Below are positions 1 through 11,520 of a stretch of DNA of 64,000 nucleotides, piece after piece. The notes below the pieces were generated by a model. It saw only the letters and a list, made by a program, of their open reading frames with translations, was not told the DNA's origin and searched no databases. Position numbers and translations under genes: made by a program. The stretch is from Antedon mediterranea (Eukaryota; Echinodermata; Crinoidea; Comatulida; Antedonidae), in the NCBI RefSeq assembly GCF_964355755.1, contig NC_092670.1, positions 13,453,201 through 13,517,200 of the forward strand. The letters run 5' to 3'. Each line of letters opens with the position of its first letter. Position 1 is the stretch's first letter.

Positions 1-433
1 CATTATTAGAGAAATATTCATCATATTCTTGTAAATTTCAGTGTAGTTTTCTTTTTTCTCAATACGTTTTGTACAAAAATGTGTTTCTCCTTGAGCTCTA
101 AGTAAAAAAAAAAAGAAATAACACCGAGTGCGGATAACTAATTATAAATATGAAAAATAAAAAAAACAGAGAGATAAAGGTCAGCCTCAAAAGTTCCTTT
201 TATGATCTTCATTAAAGAAGAGAATCACCCTTAGCACTCTGTAAAGAGATTCAAACAGACACCAGTTATCCTGCTCACTTTTTAATCAGAAGATTAAGCT
301 TTGTTGAAAGCAATTCCTGAAATGAAATCGGCAACAAATTGTTATATCGTTCTGTAATTAGTCACGTGTGTTTATTTGGAGGGAAAAAGTATGATCGTTT
401 TGCTCATTGGTAGCATGCCACATATAGGCCTAT

Positions 434-716
434 GAGAGTGTATTTTCCTGCAAATTAGAGGTGCCATTTATCATAAATTTTATGTGCGAGAGTACCATTT
501 CTTCCGGCCATCTGGGGCGTCATTTAACAAAGTTCGCTTCGCCACGGGTCCTGTCGACGGCCCTGGGAAAGCACCTTTTCCCGTCGACTTGCGCGAAACG
601 CCCTGTTGTGACGCCTTTACTCAAAATAGGCATATAGGGAAAATGTCACCCTTTAATAGGCTAGTACATAATAATACATTTATAATAACGTGAGAGTGCC
701 ATTTCCGACCATCTAG
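434..716. repeat. Interspersed repeat with internal direct repeat and hairpin
   Basis: The motif GAGAGTRCCATTTC occurs at 488-501 and 692-705, each followed by CCATCT, with a weaker copy near 434. Between them is a GC-richer patch containing a hairpin at 553-588, where GTCGAC pairs with GTCGAC and GGGAAA with TTTCCC. The 69-codon open frame across this block matches no family I recognise, and I treat it as repeat sequence. The flanks 1-433 and 717-927 show nothing beyond AT-rich sequence and a C-tract near 799-813. Confidence 0.4.
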
Positions 717-927
717 ATTTTTTTACATTTTCAAAATCGTCTCAACTCAGCCACAACCATGGTGGGCCTGAGTTGATGTGGACTCTCTAAAGTTGCGCAC
801 CCCCCCCCCCCACCCCTTTCACAGCTATTTTATCTTTCAGGAGGACAGAGTATGTAGGCCTAATATTTATGTCTATCTCGGTGATTAATAGCCTCTAGTT
901 GAAAATAATAAAATTCTATACACTTAC

Positions 928-992
928 CTTATAATCGGAATCAAGCTGCAGACGATAACTGCCAAACACGCAATCAGCGTGTAATGCGCCAT
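928..992 (-). CDS. Candidate first coding exon (signal peptide or N-terminal anchor), gene continues left of window
   Basis: On the minus strand an ATG at 992-990 opens 21 codons beginning MAHYTLIACLAVIVCS, a hydrophobic N-terminus. The frame runs directly into a strong splice donor AAG|GTAAGTG, with exon end at 928 and GT at 927-926, and would stop at once if unspliced. The exon ends in phase 2. The hydrophobic run could be a signal peptide or a signal anchor. A possible 5'UTR acceptor, ATATTTTGTAG, lies just upstream on the minus strand near 1035. Downstream exons would lie left of position 1, so the product cannot be named. The call rests on the hydrophobic start plus the donor, both of which can arise by chance. 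Confidence 0.35.
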
Positions 993-2515
993 AATGGACG
1001 CTTTTCGTGCGTTACTTTGTCGAATAATCTACAAAATATCACAGGAATTTTTTTCCGAGTGAAATAATTCACTTAAAAATTACCTCTTGGTTGATTAGAA
1101 TCCCAGTATAAACACTAGGTTCATTAAACACTATCCAACCAGCGCATGGTTTTATATCAAATCATTCAAATCTAACAGACAGTTTATTGGTGGAAAGTAT
1201 AGCGTTCTAGTTTGACGTTACTAGTTTTGGAACATTGTCGATCTGATTGGTTGAACACTTTTGCTTATACTGCAAAATGTGTGTTTGCTAAAGAACAGCT
1301 GTTGTTGATTGTTGGAAACCGAAACTTTTGTCAATATTAGTAAGTAAAATTTAGTACACTTTATTGACTGGTTTGCTTAGATTTTGGTATACAGATGGAC
1401 ATGTGTATAGTTATCTATTTAGTTACATCAGCATGTATATCCTAAGGCACAATGTGTATTGATTATCAATACTGCCGTTTTGTGTCCGCAAAGAGAAGTT
1501 AAATTCATCAATACACTGAAGAAACTCATTTAAACACACCCTGGAATAAAACAAATCTATAGATATCCAGGTGTTACAATGTCTAAACTGCAGTGTAGAA
1601 TATTGTTGAAAACGTTTAGCTATACATACGATCTGATAATATTTTATTGTCCATAGTAATATAAATGGAAATTCATTTTGAAATTGGCATGAAATACAAA
1701 AAAAAAAAAACAGATATAGGCCTACTACTATACAACTATACAAATTCAGAAGATTACAACTAAATACACAAATATACATTAAAAGCTACCGTAGGTTATG
1801 TATAATACATACAGATTAAGAGCTTGTATCACAAGATTATTAAACTTTTAAAATTACAACACAAAAAGGAAGAATTGTACAATGATACGTTAACACAACA
1901 GTTTCCTATCTTTTTTGCAGTGAGTTTATTAAAATGTATGACGTTGGCTATAAAGGTGTAACGGGGTCGGTTCGTTCTTGTCTTAGGGACACAGAGACTA
2001 CCACTTCGGGCGGGATCGAATAAACTGATCATTTTATTATAGTAAACATTTTTTTAACTTAATGCAAACGCCGAGTGGTGGACAAATATATATATAACTA
2101 CAGACTTGGGGTAAGTCCAATGTACAATCTCTCATTGGGGACACCTCTATTCAGGGGACACTCGGTTCGGTATTGAAGGTATCCATTTAATTAATTCTAC
2201 ACATCCTACCTAAATTAACGATGCGCTATCTTTATGGAACTCAAGACAAATATCTACACTTTTAGATAAATTTAAGATAAATGTTATAAATTAGTAGTTA
2301 TAGATAGTGTGTGTTAATTTCTAATAATTTTAAATATAAATTGACTGTTCTTTCCCCTGAAAAAAAGTAAGTTTAATATTATTACATTGCTCGGTTATTT
2401 CCTCTATTTTAACTCTATCAACTTTCCGCTCCCTTTCTTTGTTCATGGGTCTTGCGTTGCACAACGTTTTTTTTTTACAATATTATAATATATTATTGAT
2501 AATGTCGAAATGTTG
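993..2515. other. AT-rich intergenic stretch, nothing recognised
   Basis: No splice-bounded coding segment or structured repeat was found here. The longest open frame, 118 codons on the minus strand at 1423-1779, is low-complexity (runs of Phe, Cys and Leu), matches no family I know, and is judged fortuitous. A donor-like GGGTAAGTC near 2109 has no coding sequence before it. Confidence 0.4.
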
Positions 2516-2600
2516 AATTAAAGAGATGTATTGTCCCACAAAAAACATGAAAAATGAAGATTCATAAACCATACATTGAATCGGCATTTGTAGTTCTAAT
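2516..2600 (+). repeat. Fragment of the TTAAAG-ended repeat family
   Basis: The block starting TTAAAGAGATGTATTGTCCC, followed by A-rich sequence and ATGAAAAATGAAGATT, matches the reverse complement of about 47260-47325 inside the larger element at 47037-47917. It is a short diverged copy. Confidence 0.45.
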
Positions 2601-2842
2601 ATAGGTATTCACATCTGTATACAAAAAAACTGAACTAAAAAAATAAGATTTCACAAAATAAACGGTTAAATTTAACAACAAAACAATATTTTTTTGCTTT
2701 AAATTACAGTTTTTCCAGGTAAATATGTTTGTTTTCGATCTCATTTTTAGTCAAAGTAAATATCTTTTATGTGACAGTAAAATGTCTCTAACTCTTTATA
2801 CTAATTTGTTTTATATATTATATACATGTATTCTTACAAAAA

Positions 2843-2995
2843 GGGATGTGCCTATATATGGAAATGATGATGTCATATCAGAACAAGGTTCAGGCATATC
2901 ACTACCATATTTGTGCGCATCAAACTACGTTTGATAGTGTAGGCAGAGGTTTACGCCTCTGGTCTTACGACATATGACGCTTTCCACTATTTTTT
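2843..2995 (+). repeat. Interspersed repeat, GATGTGCC / CATATCACTACCATATTT family
   Basis: GGATGTGCCTATATATGG, ATGATGATGTCATATCA and ATATCACTACCATATTTG are followed by a TCAAACTACGTTTGA palindrome and GTAGGCAGAGG. The same order of motifs recurs at 63477-63640, and parts recur at 11399-11520, 28690-28800 and 62985-63030. The internal palindromes suggest a non-autonomous DNA element, but no boundaries or target duplication were fixed. Confidence 0.5.
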
Positions 2996-5900
2996 TATAT
3001 TTTGCTCTGATATGGGCAAGATGAGGATAAAACAATCTTCTAAATCATATTTACCATGTAAATACCATCAATAGTATACGAGTGCATGTACCACGTTCTC
3101 TTGTTCTCTTGCGTCAAGATTACTAACTGTTGTTCTATACCAATTCTACTTTTAACTTCTAATTTATTCTGCAGGTTGTACGCCGGAATTTTAGTAGTTT
3201 AAAATTACTTGAATTTTTGTATTTTTATTATTATTTTTATTTCAGGTAACAAACTGCTGAAAATTGATTAATTTGTAATTGATTGATATAGTAGGCCTAT
3301 ATAACTATTTTTTTAGACAAAATATAGGCCTAATATCTATAATATCTGTTTTTTATAAGAAAATATTTTGTTTTTAGGCCCCCTAATTATTGGATTTTTT
3401 TTTTATTGAATAAACATCTTATCTTAATCGGTTGCGCTTTCACTGTGCCATCGACAGGCGAACAAAAGGCGGTTATTTTCGTTATAATTGTGCGAATCTG
3501 CGAGTAGGCCTATATTTTTTCTAAATATACATTACACAACCGTCGAATAAGGCATACAAATCATTTGGGCCTATACCAGAAGAATATACTTTTGATTTCA
3601 CAATTCGTATAACAGATGGGAAAAGTACAATATTGATTTTGACTCTAGGTTGTGTGGGTACACTGACGTCTAACCAATACTGATGTTTGACATTCTGTAG
3701 CGGATGTCAGCTAATAATGATATTCAATCCGAATATTAAAAACAGACTTTCCACAGCCATGATCAATAGATCGATATCAACATAATTGTTGAAGATAAGA
3801 GGATCAATATCTGCACCTGTTAAGAATGACTCCTGACATATCAAAACGCAATTTCTAGAAGAAATTCTGACGGATGTAAAGTTAGCTTAAGGCCTATTTA
3901 TTATCTATATATAAATTTACGTAAGAGCAAAATTCGGTAAATCGCGCCTTACTTCTAGAATTTTTACTCGATGGTATATAAAGTTGGTTCGTACTTTCGG
4001 TACTGATTTTAACCACCTGATGTAACCCTGTTTAATAATTAAATTAAGTTAGATAATTAGTTATTGACGATTAAAATGAATTTAGGTTCAACGATTTGCC
4101 CCAAATAGGGGTGTTTTCCGATCGTGGTATACACTGTCTAATGGATGTCCATCTTGAAAAATACCCGCCACAAAAATGCGAGGAGGGTTCGCATTTTCAT
4201 ATCTCCTCCTACGATAATTGTTTTTAATAGCTGAAAATTGGTTGAACAGCTAGAGTACAGCATCATAATGTTGAAGACAGGCCGATTTTCTTTAAAAAAT
4301 ACTATTTTTATAGATTTAATATACGATTATACAAATGTATTGATTTGCGATGAATGGAACATCCCAATCTCTCGGTCTGCCAGAGTTTGGTTTAACACAA
4401 GTAGGTAGATTTATGAGCCCTTGGTTTAACACATACGGTAGGTAAATATATGGGCCCTTTGAGAATAAACTTGAGCAATACTGTAAATACTGTACCTATT
4501 AACTATTTTTGGTCCTCATTTGAATCGAACATTTCTTACTGTGAATGTTCGTACTGTTGGATGTAATATAAAAATATATACAAATAAACGTTATTACTGA
4601 GATTGTGGATAGGCTCTACTGTTAGATATATAAACACATTATTATATACACATAAACTTTATACTGACAGTTCCTTCTCAACGTTTGTATTAATTAATAA
4701 TTACCAACAATATAAACGTCGTAGTGGTGTATCGTGACATGTACTTTAATATTTCAATCGATTATGACAGTGACAGTTTTAACAAAGTATTACATCGCAC
4801 ATGTTTTACTGTATTTAGAGGTATATTATTTATAGGTGTATAAAACATGAAAAAAATCTTTCGTTACTGAGTGGATAAAGAATATATTTAAAAATTGTTC
4901 CTCTTTGTACCTATCCGCTTTCCCATCCCTCAACCCTATGTTACATACAAAACACAAATTGGGTTTCTTTAAATAAGTCCAAATCAAAAATTTTGACTCA
5001 TTTTGTGATAAGTTTCTCCTTCGGAAGTAATTCCCAGGGTGCTAATTTTAGTTGACTACATAAATCATCGTGTCTATTTATTCGTTTCTGTATACGACAA
5101 TTATAGTATTATAGTCCTGCGGAACGTACATTTGAAATCGCCAGTTTTGTTACCCTGAAATTACTGTGTATTGGAGAACCATATGTGGGCACGACCTAGA
5201 TGGTACGCGAGCGAAGCGAGCGTACCATTTAGTCTATTTTAATTCTTTTAACAAAATAACGCATTTGCAGTTATTTGTACAGGATGAATTCTATCGAGTG
5301 CGCCCGACGAGCCGAATTGCGGAACTACGGTGTAATCTGGTGTACGGTACAACTGAGAATTCTCTCACAAAAAAATAATCCGCATGCGCATTTATATTTA
5401 CAGAACATAAATTCCGGGTGCATCAAGATTAACCGGACGCGGAACCAAAAAAATTTCGACATCTTTACCAAGTCATGCGTGTAACGAAGGCAACTTGATT
5501 TAACACAATCACAGTGGAAAGAATGTATATAACAATGTTGATTAAATCTTACTAATATCTGTATCGATAAACAACAGGTGTTATTTATTTAATTGTATTC
5601 ACAAAGTTCATAAACATGTTTGTTTACTTTTAGTTAATTGATACAATATTGGTTGACTCTACTAGCGATCTATAATGGGAAACTTGGCTAAATTATATCA
5701 AAAACGAAACTTTCTCTTTTCAATTGACTTACAATGCGTAGATTTGTGGTTGGTGGAACATAATAGGTCAGTTGTCTGGTTCGCTGAACTTACAATTATT
5801 ATCAATTCTACCTATTGTTACTGTGTGACTTTCAGCAAGCTTAGTCTTCTTATATTGTAATTGACCACATCTCGTACTCGGCATAGAGCGGTAAGCGTAA

Positions 5901-6589
5901 GAATACGATAAAATATGTAAGTCCTTCGTGCGCATCCAAGTGTGCGCCAATATTGATTTGTACGGTCGCGCGTAAACATTCTACCTCTTTGTTATGTCAT
6001 TAACAAAATAAAGCATCTTCTCTTTTTGGTAGGGGATTTACTTCATTCTTAATCAAGTTATTATTACAGTTATTATGAATTTAGGTGAGAAATAAATGTT
6101 TGTTTATTGGACGTTGACTTGACTTTTACTCATAGGAACAACGTAATATACGTAATGAACAAATAAACAAAACACAAATTTTAAACAAACAATGTAATAC
6201 AGTAATACACAATGTCGTGTGAATGTGCAATACCATGTTTGGAAGTGAATGGCGTATGCTCATCCGGAGACAATGCATACATAAATAGTTTCTATTAATC
6301 CGAAGCACTATCATTATTTTTTATTATTATTTTTAGTTGTTTATATAAAATTATTTTCGTTGACACTTCGAAAGATAATTCCCATACTATATTGTTTGTC
6401 GAATAACACACACCTGTGAAAACACGGTGTAGTTTGGCACGCATTTAGGTATAGAACAAAGAAAGTATTCTTTTTTTTGGGAAAAGGGACAATTCAAGTC
6501 AGATGTTTTCCCCAAACCATGACATATGAAGATCAATTAAATATGACTTTTTATAGGTAATGTTTCAGTGTTAATAATAATTAATCTGT
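2996..6589. other. AT-rich intergenic region
   Basis: Several short open frames (up to 70 codons) occur, for example at 5166-5378, 5675-5860 and 6126-6314 (minus). None has family motifs, splice context or a sensible composition. A small perfect inverted repeat lies at 5200-5228 (ATGGTACGC ... GCGTACCAT around a GC-rich loop). TAGGCCTA occurs several times near 3290-3510. Confidence 0.4.
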
Positions 6590-6776
6590 GAGGGCGTGTA
6601 TAGAGTAATGTGTTGGATTACTGATCAAGACGTAATTGCGCTGATTACTAGCTATACATTATAGGAGTATGTGTCGGTGCGTGTTTGATCCACACAATAA
6701 AAAAAAATTACCTGGGAAATAATATGAAGCGCTTAGAAGCATTGTGCAATAGGCGCTATATAAGAATGAATATTAT
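6590..6776 (+). mobile_element. Degenerate tRNA-derived SINE
   Basis: A decayed tRNA-like head has a B-box-like GTGCGTGTTTGATCCACAC at about 6675-6693. It is followed by CCTGGGAAATAATATGAAGC and a 3' part ending GGCGCTATATAAGAATG with an ATT-rich tail at 6750-6776. The GCGCTATATAA tail is shared with 20088-20225 and, on the minus strand, 34728-34802. These are non-autonomous retroposons read by RNA polymerase III and mobilised by LINEs. Confidence 0.55.
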
Positions 6777-6894
6777 TAGGCCTATTAGTATTAATTAATT
6801 CCGTAGAAAAAAAACACCTAACCAAATTAACTATGTACCGTATTGCTTTAAATTATAGTTTTTTTAAGGTTTACACTATCTCGATCCAACTTTT

Positions 6895-7005
6895 TGATTT
6901 GATTTTATTCGGTTTCAACATAAGATTACAAGACAAAATGAATACAAACATTTACAAGCAAATACATTAAATAAGAAACCAAGGGATAAAAAAAAATCAA
7001 CTTCA
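6895..7005 (-). mobile_element. Possible LINE 3' end (minus orientation)
   Basis: Read on the minus strand, the sequence ends with TTGAAACCGAATAAAATCAA near 6897-6916, resembling the A-rich, AATAAA-bearing 3' terminus typical of CR1/L2-type LINEs. Similar termini occur on the minus strand at 40829-40900 and 57090-57130. There is no coding part, so this is tentative. Confidence 0.25.
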
Positions 7006-7396
7006 CTCCAATAGGGTTAAAGTGAACAACTATTTTGTAACATTGAAAAGGCATATTCAACTTAAAAAATAAAAATTCAGGACAATATATCTTGAAAGTT
7101 CACTTGACATCAAATTAAAATACCTTGCATGTAGGCTAATACAACAGATAAAGCGGGCCTAAATTGAACCATAGCTGAAAAGCATTGCCACAAAGCATGA
7201 CAATGGTTTGAACTGCGGTAAATTTGTGACGGATTGGATTCAATCAGGCATGATGATAATTTCTTAAACGTTATATGGTGGTTGAACTTTCCCAGGGTGT
7301 TTTAAAATGACGAAATAAAAGCTTAGACTGTAAGAAAACATATGACTAATGAATGTATAAATAATTACTTATTAGTAAGAAAGTAAACACCATTCT

Positions 7397-7437
7397 TATA
7401 TAAATCGCAACAAGACTACAGTATACTCTTATCAGTA
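7397..7437 (+). promoter_or_regulatory. Candidate core promoter (TATA box and initiator) of the LRR gene
   Basis: TATATAAA at 7397-7404 is followed about 30 bp later by the initiator-like TCAGTA at 7432-7437. This would give a 5'UTR of roughly 85 nt before the ATG at 7520. The position and motifs fit an RNA polymerase II core promoter, but the AT-rich background makes TATA-like strings common. Confidence 0.45.
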
Positions 7438-7519
7438 TTTGAAGAAAGTTGTCAAGGCCTTTTACAAGAGTTTTTTTTTTGTTTGCATTTTCGGTATTTA
7501 AATTGAGATTGGTATCAAA

Positions 7520-8959
7520 ATGGAAATTACAACGTTCTGTAGTTATGTATGCCTATGCATATTATTACTGATGATGAGGCGCTGTTCTTCCGTCGTATAC
7601 ACAGAAACAGAGTGTATTACAGATAAAGGAACTATTAACTGCTTGGAGTTTAGGGCACCGGGATTTCACCACGAGATCAGATGTTTGAACAAAGATCTTC
7701 ACGAAATTCCAAGATGTAACCCAAATGTAGAATCTTTGAATTTAAGAAAGAATCACATCGAGGATTTGTCAAAAGGTTTAGACCACTACCTCTCTCTTAA
7801 GGTGTTGAATCTGGAAAATAATCGAATAAAGAGTGTAGCGATAGAATGGAACCATATGTCTTCATTGAAAGAACTGGTGTTGCCTCATAACCGTATTTCT
7901 AGTCTTGAAGACAATGCTTTTAAAGGACTAAGTGCCATTCAAGAGATTAACCTGTCTTCAAACCGATTGATGTCGATTGGTAACTCTACCTTTCAAGACA
8001 CGGTTACTTTGAGCAAGTTATACCTTGGAAATAACTCTTTATCTTCTATACCATGGAGAACATTCTACAACACAGAATTGTCAGTTTTAGATTTGTCAAG
8101 GAACAAACTGGAGCATATTTCTCCCCAGTTATTCCATTATTGTCCACATCTTATGACGTTGAACCTGAGATATAATTGGTTGACCGAATTTCCAGCAGTT
8201 TTTGTGAAAGTCTTTCCTTTTGAGTTGTTCGATCTTTCTGACAATGTCTTTGAATGTAATTGCAACGAAAACACATTTGAGTTATCAGATAGTTTCAGTA
8301 TGCATAGTTGCGAAAAGTGGAAAGATCCTACTTGTCGGAACGGTAAGCATTTTAGAACATTAAGAACACAATGCAGTGAAAAATATACTTATGCTAAAGA
8401 TGACGCTGAAGATAAAGCCGAGTTTACACACACACAAGATGGTTACCATTCACATGATAACGATCCCTTAAAAATAGTAATGATTTTGTTCATGGGCTTT
8501 ATCATCATTCTGTTTGTTACACAAGTTATCTGTTCAAAATTGAAACACAATAGAAGAAACGTTCACGCGCAATGTGAACATTGCGTTTATCCAATTACCG
8601 AGAGCGACGTAACACAAAGCAACGATGATTGCCGACGCGTTAACATAAGTGAGGTTGACGCAATCCATTACAAATGCGTTCAGAAGTTCCTTAACTTAAA
8701 TCCGTTCAATTGTAATAAAGGATATCAACACACGTGTAGCACATATAGCGAAACCCCATCAACGGTAACCCCAGGAAATCAACATTCATTGTCTTCTTTG
8801 GTAAATGAAACCCACTTGTCTACAGAAAATCAGCAAATAACTTTGCCTGACAAAACTCTAACCAACTGCCCACATCACCGGTATTTTGAATATACTTCAA
8901 CGGATAGTTTTGAGCAGTTAGAGTGCTTAACATGTAGCGCTAAAACAAGCATAGTTTAG
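7520..8959 (+). CDS. Intronless leucine-rich-repeat single-pass membrane protein (479 aa)
   Basis: The 479-residue open frame has a strong initiation context (AAAATGG). Residues 1-27 are a signal peptide. A Cys-containing N-cap (C32, C41, C55, C66) precedes about seven LRRs from residue 70 to 235, with repeated LxxLxLxxNxI patterns such as VESLNLRKNHIEDLS, VLDLSRNKLEHI and LMTLNLRYNWLTEF. A Cys-rich C-cap follows (C246, C248, C264, C272, C285). Residues 317-338 form one transmembrane helix, followed by a 140-residue Ser/Thr-rich tail. No TIR, Ig or kinase domain follows, so it is not a Toll receptor. LRRNT-LRR-LRRCT-TM proteins usually act in cell-surface recognition, adhesion or innate sensing; the ligand and role here are unknown. 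Multiple potential N-glycosylation sites (NLSS, NSTF, NNSL) support extracellular repeats. It has its own TATA box upstream and poly(A) signals downstream. The absence of introns could reflect an old retrocopy or a family of single-exon LRR genes. Confidence 0.9.
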   Translation: MEITTFCSYVCLCILLLMMRRCSSVVYTETECITDKGTINCLEFRAPGFHHEIRCLNKDLHEIPRCNPNVESLNLRKNHIEDLSKGLDHYLSLKVLNLENNRIKSVAIEWNHMSSLKELVLPHNRISSLEDNAFKGLSAIQEINLSSNRLMSIGNSTFQDTVTLSKLYLGNNSLSSIPWRTFYNTELSVLDLSRNKLEHISPQLFHYCPHLMTLNLRYNWLTEFPAVFVKVFPFELFDLSDNVFECNCNENTFELSDSFSMHSCEKWKDPTCRNGKHFRTLRTQCSEKYTYAKDDAEDKAEFTHTQDGYHSHDNDPLKIVMILFMGFIIILFVTQVICSKLKHNRRNVHAQCEHCVYPITESDVTQSNDDCRRVNISEVDAIHYKCVQKFLNLNPFNCNKGYQHTCSTYSETPSTVTPGNQHSLSSLVNETHLSTENQQITLPDKTLTNCPHHRYFEYTSTDSFEQLECLTCSAKTSIV

Positions 8960-9069
8960 CTTCAGTGGTCCTAACACCTGAAACAAAAATAGTCCAACAG
9001 GAGTGTAGCGAAACTGTCACCTTGATGATAGTGTGCTTAACCAGCCCCTCCTGTCAACTTATACAATAC

Positions 9070-9211
9070 AATAAAACCGTGATTAAAAAATATAGATAAG
9101 AAAAACATGCTATTTATAAAATATCAGAAACTATTTTAAAATTTAAAATTAATTTAAAACACACAATTACAATAACTGTCCATAACATAGGCAAACTTGA
9201 AAATCAATAAA
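9070..9211 (+). terminator. Polyadenylation signals downstream of the LRR gene
   Basis: AATAAA occurs at 9070-9075 and again at 9206-9211, about 110 and 250 nt after the stop codon of the LRR gene. Either could direct 3' end formation. Confidence 0.45.
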
Positions 9212-9621
9212 GTTTTGCTTTAAACTGTGCTTAAACTTAAAAATTGAATCTCCAGTGATATTGTTAAGTTATTGATACAGTATCACAGGAACATTTCGTA
9301 ATACAGAATAATGTAATAATGACGAGGTGATTTTGTCACGTAATGTTAGGTTAAGGGTTACTGTAGGTTATAGTATAATATGAAAATAACACCTGCATCA
9401 CATGCGATGCCTTATATTATGGAATGTTCTAATGATATTGGGACTTCTAGACAGTACAGGGAATCGAGTGGTCCTGAAATGAAAGTGTTCTTAACAATTA
9501 CTTTAGGATGATAACACAGAATATACACTGTTTGACAAAGGCATGTTTTAACCATTACTTGTAAAATTAATATTCGCCTGCATTTAAAAAAAAATACTGT
9601 ATAATTATACTGTTAACATTA

Positions 9622-9754
9622 AAGCTTGTTTCCTAAGACCAACGACAGCAATCACAAACGATTGTTCGAATAATCCATCGATCGTAATTGGTTAAATCAG
9701 GTACGTTAAGCTATCATCCTTGCATTGCGTATCTAGTGGGAACCAAGCTTTAGT
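9622..9754. mobile_element. Palindromic MITE, GTGGGAACCAAGCTT family
   Basis: The left end is degraded (AAAGCTTGTTTCCTAAGACC). The right end TGCATTGCGTATCTAGTGGG runs into AACCAAGCTTTA and is well preserved. Internal CAATCACAAACGATTGTTCG and GTAATTGGTTAAATCA are the family's CCAAT-like arms. See the best copy at 35002-35169. The flanking region 9212-10717 is otherwise featureless and AT-rich. Confidence 0.6.
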
Positions 9755-10717
9755 GCTGAATTTAACCTAATTATGTCCTATTTTGTTGCACTGTAAATTT
9801 CGAAATGCAGGGCCGGCTATGGTTCGTATACTTGATTGTAATAAATATTGGTGTAAAAGAAATCATAGGTTTCACAACAAATAAAACAGACAATATGTTT
9901 TTAAAATACAAATATTGTATATAATTTATTATAGTAAAACTCCCAATGACCCGTCGTTAGTATTTCAATCACAGCAAAACACAATCAATTATCAGCAGAA
10001 CATATCGTAGGCCTAAACTCAAATTTCAAACTTTTTAAGGTTGCGTTTTCGAAGCGCAAACCTTACCAACATGCACTCCGCCAGAATGAATTCGGATCAA
10101 TATATAAAAACCCTAATACGCATGCGATGCAAATATGGTGTGTAAAGTGTAAGTCACTCGACGTGCGTTTCCTAATACAGTACAGTATTCGAAAAGTATA
10201 ATTACGACACGCCACGTGTGCCAAAATGTTTCTTTTAGCGAATATTAACACGAATCGCCGTCTTAACACTATATTGCAGTAGTCGTAAACTATTGCATAC
10301 GTTATGCGATGCAGCATGATTGGTAGATTTGCGTTTCGAAAACTCCTATTACACAATAATATAAATTGTTCATTGAAAACAAACTTAAAATAGTAACTAG
10401 AATTTAATTCGACGAATTATAGGTGATCATTTTTATCATTTTACTGGTATATATTTCTACAGTAAATGTAAGCACCATTAAACCACTCAACTGTAACAAA
10501 ATGTCCAAATAAAAGGTTTCAGCATGAGCAATGGAATGTAAAAAAAAAATTAAATAACTTTTATATAATAGAAAAAAAAAACACGATAGCATGTCATATC
10601 TTATTTTTGGTTACATAATAAACGTGTAGTCATTGCACACTGGTGTGTTGAAATGATTTTAGCCTCTTTGTCATTGGAATAGTTTAAAAGCAATAGAAGG
10701 AGGGATGAAAACAAATT

Positions 10718-11157
10718 GTTGGTGTGGTCAAAGCAAATTATTGGATGCAAGTGGGTGTGGTTAAGGCAAGCAGTTGGACTGGCGAATTTATTCAAATCAA
10801 GAAGGTTGGGGTGCAGGAGGGTGTGGTTAAAGCAAGAAGGTATGGTGAACTGGTGGGTGTGGTTAAAGCAACAATGCTGGGATAAACTCGTGGTGTGGTC
10901 AAAGCACGTACGTTTAATGGAGTAGTGGGTGTTGGTAAAGAAAGAAGGTATGGTGAACTGGTGGGTGTGGTTAAATAAAAAGAGTATGCTGAACTGGTGG
11001 GTGTGGTCAAAGCACGTACGTTTAATGAAGTGGTAGGTGTGGTTAAAGAAAGTACGGTGAACTGGTGGGTGTGGTTAAATAAAGAAGGTATGGTGAACTG
11101 GTGGGTTTGATCAAAGCAAGAATGATGGGATGAATTGGGTGGGCGTGGTCAAAGCAA
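10718..11157 (+). repeat. Minisatellite, about 12 units of about 36 bp
   Basis: Units begin GGTGTGGTTAAAGCA or GGTGTGGTCAAAGCA, followed by variable AAGAAGGTATGGTGAACTGGT or ACGTACGTTTAATGAAGTGG. Starts fall near 10721, 10754, 10818, 10855, 10891, 10927 and onward every 32-37 bp, with variant units interspersed. Because 36 is a multiple of three, both strands stay open for about 70 codons (for example repeated TTPTSSPYLLAL on the minus strand), but nothing indicates these are translated. Confidence 0.85.
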
Positions 11158-11398
11158 ATGAATATTTCGAAGGTAACTTTTATGAAACTTTTTTGTCTGA
11201 TATTGAGAAAACCATTGCACAACGCAGTTTGATTCTAATGCATTCAAGATCGTTTAGTCCCAAACTTGATAAAGATACATACTACAAAACTAATCTGCAA
11301 CCTCTGGATACGAGCGTTTTGCATGCATATTTTGCAGTTAATAATATAAACACTTTTAATTTCAACATAAATTAAAAAATATAAACTGTAATAATGCA

Positions 11399-11520
11399 CC
11401 TCTGTACACTATCAAACTAGTATGACAAAAAAGTATGATGTGCCCAGATTTCGTAGTAATACAGTAAGACGTCATCATGTCGAAAAGGGCACATCACATT
11501 TTATTGTCAAATAATGTGAT
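11399..11520 (+). repeat. Interspersed repeat, GATGTGCCC family
   Basis: ATCAAACTAGTATGACAAAA, TATGATGTGCCCAGA and the inverted GGGCACATCACATTTT flank a 50-bp centre with CGTCATCATG. The GATGTGCCC/GGGCACATC pair makes an inverted repeat. Related to 2843-2995 and 63477-63640. The stretch 11521-12234 is AT-rich with nothing recognised. Confidence 0.5.

Noticed and set aside
1423-1779. 118-codon minus-strand frame
   Set aside because: Low-complexity Phe/Cys/Leu-rich translation of AT-rich DNA, with no recognisable family.
10716-11010. Repetitive protein encoded by the minisatellite (TTPTSSPYLLAL repeats)
   Set aside because: Open only because the repeat period is a multiple of three; both strands are open and units vary out of frame.
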